Under the pieces are notes generated by a model, which did not search any database, had not been told where the DNA came from, and saw only the letters and a program-made list of their open reading frames with translations. A program made the position numbers and the translations under genes. Positions 62,308-64,000 of a stretch of DNA of 64,000 bases are shown one piece after another (position 1 is the stretch's first letter; each line of letters opens with the position of its first letter). This DNA comes from Halorubrum salipaludis. Lineage in GTDB: Archaea; Halobacteriota; Halobacteria; Halobacteriales; Haloferacaceae. Location of the stretch: NCBI RefSeq assembly GCF_002286985.1, contig NZ_NSKC01000012.1, positions 49,152-113,151 on the forward strand, given 5' to 3'.

Positions 62308-63336
62308 TCACGACATCGGCGACGCAGCTGCTGAATCGACGAGTGAGTACTCACGATCTCGACTCGTGCCTTCTGCTTCGAGGAGGTTGTACTGTGCCAT
62401 CTTCGAAAGGTAGGTCCGGACCGTGCGCTTCGTCCGCGGATCGTCGACCGCCTCAGTATAGCGGTCGTGGATCTCGCTGGGTCCGAGCGGGCCGTGGTCG
62501 CGAACAATATCGTAGACGACCCGCTGGTGTGGTGTGAGCGAGTCGAGACTCTTCTGCTTGATTTGGGCCCGAGCATCTTCAGCAGCGTCTCGGAGGATGT
62601 CGTTGGTGATCTCTTCGTGATTTTCGCGGTCAGCTGTGCTGGCTGCGCTGCGAAGCATCCCGATAGCCAGACGGGCATCACCAGCGGCGGCATCAGCGAT
62701 CTGATAAAGCTGCTCGTCGGTAATGACGCCGTTTTCAAGCCCCCATTTCGTTCGAGCGCTCAGAATGTCGTAGAGTTGCTCGTTGTGGTACTTGTCCATC
62801 CGGACGTGTTCGCTGGAGCGAAGCCGGCTCACAAGGCGATCGTCGACGCGGCTGAAGAGCTCTTCTTCTTTGTTCGCGATACAGATCACTGCGAACTGCT
62901 CCATACTGTGGAGGTCGTAGATGAGGCTCGGGTCTTCGAGTTGGTCGACCTCGTCGAGGATGACGACGGTTCGAGGACCGTCGTACTGTTGGAGGCGATC
63001 AATGAGCTCGTCGTGAGGTGTCGACTGGCGGTGGATGTCTATCGTCGCGCCGATGTCGTCGAGGATCTGGTACAGCGTTCGGAAGCGGCTGTAGTTTCGC
63101 CAGCAATTCACGTAGGTGGCCTCGACGTCGAGCACTTCCTCGCGGAGCCGTTCGGTAACGAACTTCGAGACACAGGTTTTACCAACGCCGCTCGGGCCGG
63201 TGACGATGGCCGTGTCAGCCGGCTCGCCGTTCGTGATCGGTTCAAGAACGCTCGAGAGGTGGTTGACTTCGGCGTCGCGATGCTCGACTTCTCGAGGGAC
63301 GAACCCGGCGCGGAGGACGCGAGCATCACGGATCAT
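62308..63336 (-). CDS. second Orc1/Cdc6-type initiator
   Basis: 342 residues, shorter than the first. Walker A (T-G-P-S-G-V-G-K-T), Walker B (V-V-I-L-D-E-V-D-Q-L) and sensor (C-I-A-N-K-E-E) are intact, and a winged helix follows (V-Y-D-I-V-R-D-H-G). Repeated TTTCCGGAAA-like sequences near its start (63353, 63389, 63469) may be its own binding sites. No clear box array like that at 48.7 kb. Confidence 0.9.
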   Translation of the reverse strand: MIRDARVLRAGFVPREVEHRDAEVNHLSSVLEPITNGEPADTAIVTGPSGVGKTCVSKFVTERLREEVLDVEATYVNCWRNYSRFRTLYQILDDIGATIDIHRQSTPHDELIDRLQQYDGPRTVVILDEVDQLEDPSLIYDLHSMEQFAVICIANKEEELFSRVDDRLVSRLRSSEHVRMDKYHNEQLYDILSARTKWGLENGVITDEQLYQIADAAAGDARLAIGMLRSAASTADRENHEEITNDILRDAAEDARAQIKQKSLDSLTPHQRVVYDIVRDHGPLGPSEIHDRYTEAVDDPRTKRTVRTYLSKMAQYNLLEAEGTSRDREYSLVDSAAASPMS

Positions 63337-63352
63337 TTGTTTCTGCCAGAGT

Positions 63353-63480
63353 AATTTCCGGTCTGGTTATAAAAACCTCACCGGGGCAATTCCGGAAAGC
63401 TACTTATTGCGGTTGGATCCTTCTTCTATAGTGTCGACGTCTCCCGATTTTGATTGTGGAAACGCTCTGTTTCCGGAAAC
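63353..63480. promoter_or_regulatory. TTCCGGAAA-type repeats at the second orc1 promoter
   Basis: ATTTCCGGT (63353), ATTCCGGAAAG (63389) and GTTTCCGGAAAC (63469) lie around the gene start. The last is a perfect palindrome. Candidate autoregulatory sites. Confidence 0.5.
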
Positions 63481-63490
63481 GTCCGAAAAC

Positions 63491-63706
63491 TCACTCGGCG
63501 CGCTCTAGTTCGGCGTCCTCACCGTCGATCTCGATGATATCACCGTCGCCGACGTCCAGCGCGTCATGAAGCTTCTCGAGATGTTCGTCTGCCTCCTCGC
63601 GGAGCTCTTTCGCGGTGGTGAGATCAACCTCTCCATCTTCGAGTGTCTCGGCAATCTCTTCAAGTCGATCGATTGTCTCGGCGATGTCGACCTCAGCCTC
63701 ACTCAT
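63491..63706 (-). CDS. exonuclease VII small-subunit-like protein
   Basis: 71 residues, the two-helix coiled-coil layout of XseB (R-L-E-E-I-A-E-T-L-E, E-L-R-E-E-A-D-E-H-L-E-K-L). Usually it pairs with XseA, which is not in the window. Its 3' end is separated from the palindrome at 63469 by 10 bp. The function is inferred from the family and remains unclear without the large subunit. Confidence 0.7.
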   Translation of the reverse strand: MSEAEVDIAETIDRLEEIAETLEDGEVDLTTAKELREEADEHLEKLHDALDVGDGDIIEIDGEDAELERAE

Positions 63707-63915
63707 GGTCGATAGTTATACAGACACGAGCGCATACCCCCGTCTTTAGGCCTGTCTCTTACCCATAACTCAAGCTCACCGAGAAAAATTAACCAAATTA
63801 AGACTAGGATAATCGGATTAGTCAGGAAAACAGCACTTCTGAGGTAAGCTCACAGGATTCGAGTTGGGAGACAGGCTGGAAGACTTGAGGAAGGTCTGAA
63901 TCCACGGTGAGTTTG

Positions 63916-63945
63916 GCTGAATGAGCGGCCCGGCGCTCATTCAGC
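63916..63945. terminator. perfect hairpin at a partial gene's 3' end
   Basis: GCTGAATGAGC at 63916-63926 pairs with GCTCATTCAGC at 63935-63945 around 8 bp; includes the stop codon of the minus-strand partial gene. Confidence 0.45.
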
Positions 63946-64000
63946 ACCGAGTTCGTAGCCTTCTGCCCACATGCGGAGCTTTTGAAGCCCTTTCCACATC
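63937..64000 (-). CDS. partial gene at the window edge
   Basis: The minus strand reads G-L-Q-K-L-R-M-W-A-E-G-Y-E-L-G-A-E-stop, open to the edge. Only about 20 codons are visible; the family cannot be told. Confidence 0.35.
   Translation of the reverse strand, partial: MWKGLQKLRMWAEGYELGAE

Noticed and set aside
1..64000. tRNA or rRNA genes
   Set aside because: I saw no cloverleaf-type or ribosomal RNA sequence by eye; a dedicated scan would be needed to exclude them fully.

Overview
The window is haloarchaeal. Proteins are acidic (Asp/Glu-rich), several transcription regulators carry the Bat-type HTH_10 domain found in Halobacteria, and genes have TATA-box promoters, often with the start codon about where transcription should begin (leaderless). 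Two Orc1/Cdc6 initiators, an origin-type repeat array, a ParA partition pair, a family-B DNA polymerase, a TnpB element, toxin-like genes and many insertion-sequence relics make it look like a megaplasmid or a plasmid-derived accessory region. The replicon assignment is inference.

Layout. 1-9.4 kb: a zinc-finger protein, a 525-bp element with insertion-sequence-like ends carrying a small membrane protein, a frameshifted lipoprotein gene, an MFS exporter divergent from a large Bat-type sensor-regulator, then a zinc-ribbon/glutamate dehydrogenase/membrane protein group. 9.5-14.7 kb: deoxyhypusine synthase, a frameshifted uroporphyrinogen-III synthase gene (hemD), an MFS transporter, a broken DUF488-like gene, an SDR oxidoreductase and two small DNA-binding proteins. 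14.8-35 kb: a denitrification and nitrosative-stress island with a TDT transporter, truncated haemoglobin, a CGCGG-motif peptide, an HTH_10 regulator, three polytopic proteins resembling NnrS or haem-copper oxidase subunit I, cupins, a multicopper oxidase, copper nitrite reductase (nirK), a peroxiredoxin, a DtxR-type repressor, haem O synthase and DUF2249 proteins. A TnpB transposon interrupts it at 19.8-21.2 kb. 35-48 kb: accessory and defence-like genes (PemK/MazF-type toxin with HTH partner, Fic protein, DUF234 ATPase, ABC exporter, ParA and partner, AbrB, Mrr-like nuclease, HTH-nucleotidyltransferase). 48-64 kb: a replication and repair region with Orc1 inside an array of origin-type repeats, PolB, an HTH pair, twin membrane GTPases, an exonuclease/DUF8156-like/RecA-like operon, a second Orc1 and an XseB-like protein.

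How the parts connect. A palindrome close to CGAACATGTTCG occurs nine times between 16.3 and 34.5 kb and nowhere else that I found. For five sites it lies 37-39 bp before a start codon, in one case centred between two divergent genes, so most of the island appears to be one regulon. A second signal, TTAACCAACA...TGTTGGTTAA with half-sites 31-32 bp apart (three helical turns), occurs four times at 48.3, 51.0, 53.4 and 60.1 kb. It lies upstream of polB and of the RecA-like operon and separates the replication modules. I know of no description of this element, and it is my main candidate for something new: a coordinated replication or repair regulon, or a set of module boundaries, on a haloarchaeal replicon.

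The region is also scarred. I find relic tnpB 3' ends, insertion-sequence-like ends starting GGCTCTGTTGA at five or more places, inverted ends bounding a 5.6-kb GTPase/repair module, direct repeats flanking an ABC-transporter module, and at least five broken genes.
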